Assembly (NCBI GenBank): GCA_964392345.1 | Contig: CAYMPQ010000046.1 | Coordinates: 1 to 14,057 of the forward strand | DNA length: 14,057 nucleotides | Origin: JAUVXY01 sp964392345 | Lineage (GTDB): Bacteria > Actinomycetota > Humimicrobiia > Humimicrobiales > Humimicrobiaceae | Direction: 5' to 3' | Shown here: positions 12,196 through 14,057 of the stretch, piece by piece | How positions within the stretch are numbered: the stretch's first letter is position 1 | How the letters are laid out: every line of letters starts with the position of its first letter | Translations under genes and position numbers: made by a program | The notes under the pieces: generated by a model | Told to the model about the DNA's origin: nothing | The model's input: the letters and a program-made list of their open reading frames with translations, nothing else | The model's database searches: none

Positions 12196-13416
12196 TTAAG
12201 GGCTAAACTGTTCTGCCTGCTTAATCCTCTCCATTGTGGAGGGGTGGCTGTACAGCAAGGCTTTTATTAAAGGGTGAGGACAAACATTGGAAAGATTGGA
12301 ACTGGCAAGTTTTACTGTCAGCAAAACTTGCGTCTCAGAATCTTCAGTCAGCTTGAGAGCAAATTCATCTGCCTGTTTTTCAAAAAACCTGGAGATTGTA
12401 TTTTGAACCGGCATGGTAATAAAAGAGAAAGTGGACATCAGGAGAATGATTAAAAAGATTGTCCTAAAGTCCCCGACCAGCCCTGCCTTTCCCAGTATTA
12501 CCCTGAACAGGAAAATTGCAAGCACCCCAAAGGCGGAACCCAGTACAATACTTTTTATTATATGTTTATAATGCCAGTGGCCTATCTCATGAGCTATTAC
12601 TGCTACTGTTTCCTGCTCTGTAAATTTATCTAGCAGGTTATCAAATATAACTATGCGTTTTGAATTTCCAATACCGGTAAAATAGGCATTGGCTTTGCTT
12701 GTCCGCCTGCTTGCGTCAGCTACCAGTACCTCGTCTATTTCTATTCCTGCTTTTCCTGAAATATCAATAATCTGGCTTTTTAATTTGCTGTCTTCCAATT
12801 TTTCAAACTTATAGAAAAGAGGATCAATTATTATAGGATAAAGATAGGTTCCAATAATTATAAAAATGATGAACACTGCAGATGATACTTGCCACCAGTG
12901 CTTTGGGAGATAAATCATCAAAGCATATATGCCGGTTAACACTCCGGTTGAAATAACAAATGATATGGCCCAGCTTTTAATAAAATCTAAAAACCACATT
13001 CCTAAAGTCTGGTTTGACAGGCCAAAGCTGTGTTCAACTATAAAACCCCTGTAGTAACTTAAAGGAAGGAGTATCAATTGCAAAATTACATAAAAAAGGG
13101 CTATGTAGGCTAAAGCCGCAAAAATAGGCACTCTTGGTGTTTTGGAAAAATATTTCCAGGAAATAAAAAGTACTCCCACTATAAAAAGCAAGGAAATCAT
13201 TTTACTTACCAGCGAGATAGTAAGGCTTATTTTATGATATTCTGATGACTCTCTTAAAAAGTCCTGATCAAAGTATCTTAACACTTCATTGCCGCCAACT
13301 GGCTTGTAAAATATATTTATCACCAATATGGTTATTACACCAAGAAATACTGTCAGGACAGAAATAATAACAAACCATGTTAGCAAAGGAGAAGCATTAA
13401 ATATCTTAGAATTCAT
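12196..13416 (-). CDS. M48 family (Ste24/CAAX prenyl protease-like) membrane metallopeptidase
   Basis: The 406-residue protein has the usual Ste24-type plan: five or so membrane helices in the first 200 residues (M48 N-terminal domain, with GFIVEHSFGLSNQTLGMW at about 124-141), then the zinc protease domain. HEIGH at 276-280 carries two zinc ligands and the catalytic Glu, and EKQAD at 346-350 gives the third ligand. ADASRRTSKANAYFTG at about 233-248 and HPSTMERI near the end are also family marks. In bacteria such enzymes degrade or trim membrane proteins; prenyl substrates are unlikely. All catalytic residues are present. AAGGGG stands just before ATG 13416. Confidence 0.93.
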   Translation of the reverse strand: MNSKIFNASPLLTWFVIISVLTVFLGVITILVINIFYKPVGGNEVLRYFDQDFLRESSEYHKISLTISLVSKMISLLFIVGVLFISWKYFSKTPRVPIFAALAYIALFYVILQLILLPLSYYRGFIVEHSFGLSNQTLGMWFLDFIKSWAISFVISTGVLTGIYALMIYLPKHWWQVSSAVFIIFIIIGTYLYPIIIDPLFYKFEKLEDSKLKSQIIDISGKAGIEIDEVLVADASRRTSKANAYFTGIGNSKRIVIFDNLLDKFTEQETVAVIAHEIGHWHYKHIIKSIVLGSAFGVLAIFLFRVILGKAGLVGDFRTIFLIILLMSTFSFITMPVQNTISRFFEKQADEFALKLTEDSETQVLLTVKLASSNLSNVCPHPLIKALLYSHPSTMERIKQAEQFSP

Positions 13417-13535
13417 AATTTTCCCCTTTTAACGTATTACTTTTTACCTGTTTTAGAAGATTTTAAAATCGTACCATAAATACCAGCTGCTTTACAGCCT
13501 GTTCAAAAACAGTTGCCGTCAGCTCTAATATAGTA

Positions 13536-14057
13536 TTAATACAAAGCAATCCTTTTGGGCCATGGATTTTTTAAAGCAGTTTTCCAGGTTTTATCAATAT
13601 ATTGGTGAGTATAAGATTGCTCAACTAAGTGAAAAACACATGCACCTTTATCAGATAACCCATAGCCATTTTTATATCTTTTAATATATTTTAGTTTTTC
13701 ACCCAAATATAATTCAAGCTTGAATACATCTTCAAGTTTTTTACTAAAAAGTCCATAAAAATTATCCTGGTTAATATAGAGATTGTATGAGGACCAAAAC
13801 AACCAATAAAGGGCTCTTGTTCTCTCATTGAATTTTAAACCAAGAGCAGTGGGCATTCTATTGCCATCAAGACACTTAATATACTCTTTAACTGAAAAAG
13901 TATTTATCTTAAATATTTCCTTAAGCAGACTGGCTGCACTTGGTCCAAATCCTACATAATTATCCCTGGTTACAGAAGAATATTTTGGTGTATTTTTTTT
14001 AGAAAAAGTCCAAACAGAGCTTCTCCTGTAACCCATTTTCTTACTAATATTTAAAAG
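13536..14057 (-). CDS. C-terminal part of a HemN-like radical SAM protein (runs off the window)
   Basis: The minus-strand frame is open from the right edge (14057) to a TAA at 13536-13538. MGYRRSSVWTFSKK and then PKYSSVTRDNYVGFGPSAAS resemble the segment after the radical SAM barrel in coproporphyrinogen III oxidase-like (HemN family) proteins, where a YxGxGxxAxS motif is conserved. A helical domain with a 'LSDKGA' element, usual at the end of these proteins, follows. A Met at 14036 is internal, since seven upstream codons (LLNISKK) are also in frame and family-like. The CxxxCxxC cluster motif would lie outside the window. Whether it is a true heme enzyme or a relative cannot be told. Confidence 0.8.
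   Translation of the reverse strand, partial: LLNISKKMGYRRSSVWTFSKKNTPKYSSVTRDNYVGFGPSAASLLKEIFKINTFSVKEYIKCLDGNRMPTALGLKFNERTRALYWLFWSSYNLYINQDNFYGLFSKKLEDVFKLELYLGEKLKYIKRYKNGYGLSDKGACVFHLVEQSYTHQYIDKTWKTALKNPWPKRIALY

Noticed and set aside
12075..12730. Short shared word GTCCGCCTGCTT at about 12078 and 12700
   Set aside because: Only about 12-15 bases match and flanks do not align; within the protease it encodes the conserved SRRT segment. Too short to call a repeat or a fossil.

Overview
The window comes from an AT-rich bacterial chromosome. Shine-Dalgarno sequences are GGAGG-like, GTG and TTG starts are common, and the families present (YbjQ, DUF4870, DUF1638, a MSGIAG-type asparagine synthetase, AbiE) suit an anaerobic Bacillota-like or related uncultured lineage; the sequence does not fix the taxon. 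Base composition is patchy: 1-120, 5080-5660, 6760-7160 and 9160-10830 are visibly richer in G+C than the very AT-rich stretches around them. An exact run of 100 N at 10870-10969, flanked by identical 55-nt sequences, shows this is a scaffold from a draft or metagenomic assembly.

Layout. 1-168 is the end of an unidentified protein. 257-813 holds a two-gene set, a small membrane protein overlapping a YbjQ-family protein by 4 nt; at 5077-5658 the same two parts occur as one fused protein. 1021-2620 is a graveyard: a DUF1638 gene cut after its first ~50 residues, an asparagine synthetase that has lost most of its glutaminase domain and changed frame, and a 25-codon start of a gene whose intact relative lies at 8735-9118. 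2741-3166 is a DUF4870 membrane protein. On the minus strand 4761-3266 is an XRE-regulator operon with two membrane proteins. 6544-5750 is a membrane-anchored SagB-type nitroreductase. 6765-7166 is the C-terminal end of a GT2 glycosyltransferase.

8610-7163 (minus) is a complete AbiEi/AbiEii antitoxin-toxin pair. 9118-8735 is a small four-helix membrane protein that seems to start at a non-canonical codon behind a very good ribosome binding site. 10833-9159 is a TetR regulator followed by an extended SDR epimerase/dehydratase, with a TetR-type operator at 11060-11075. 11200-11980 is a second nucleotidyltransferase module, with a small helical partner protein overlapping its 3' end. 13416-12196 is an M48 (Ste24-like) membrane protease, and the right edge cuts a HemN-like radical SAM gene.

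The genes do not form one pathway. This looks like an accessory region with two mobile or defence-type nucleotidyltransferase modules, small membrane proteins, and at least four degraded genes. The most informative observations are the split versus fused YbjQ pair, the decayed asparagine synthetase, the 13-codon paralog fossil, the NTase/small-protein module and the assembly artefact at the gap.
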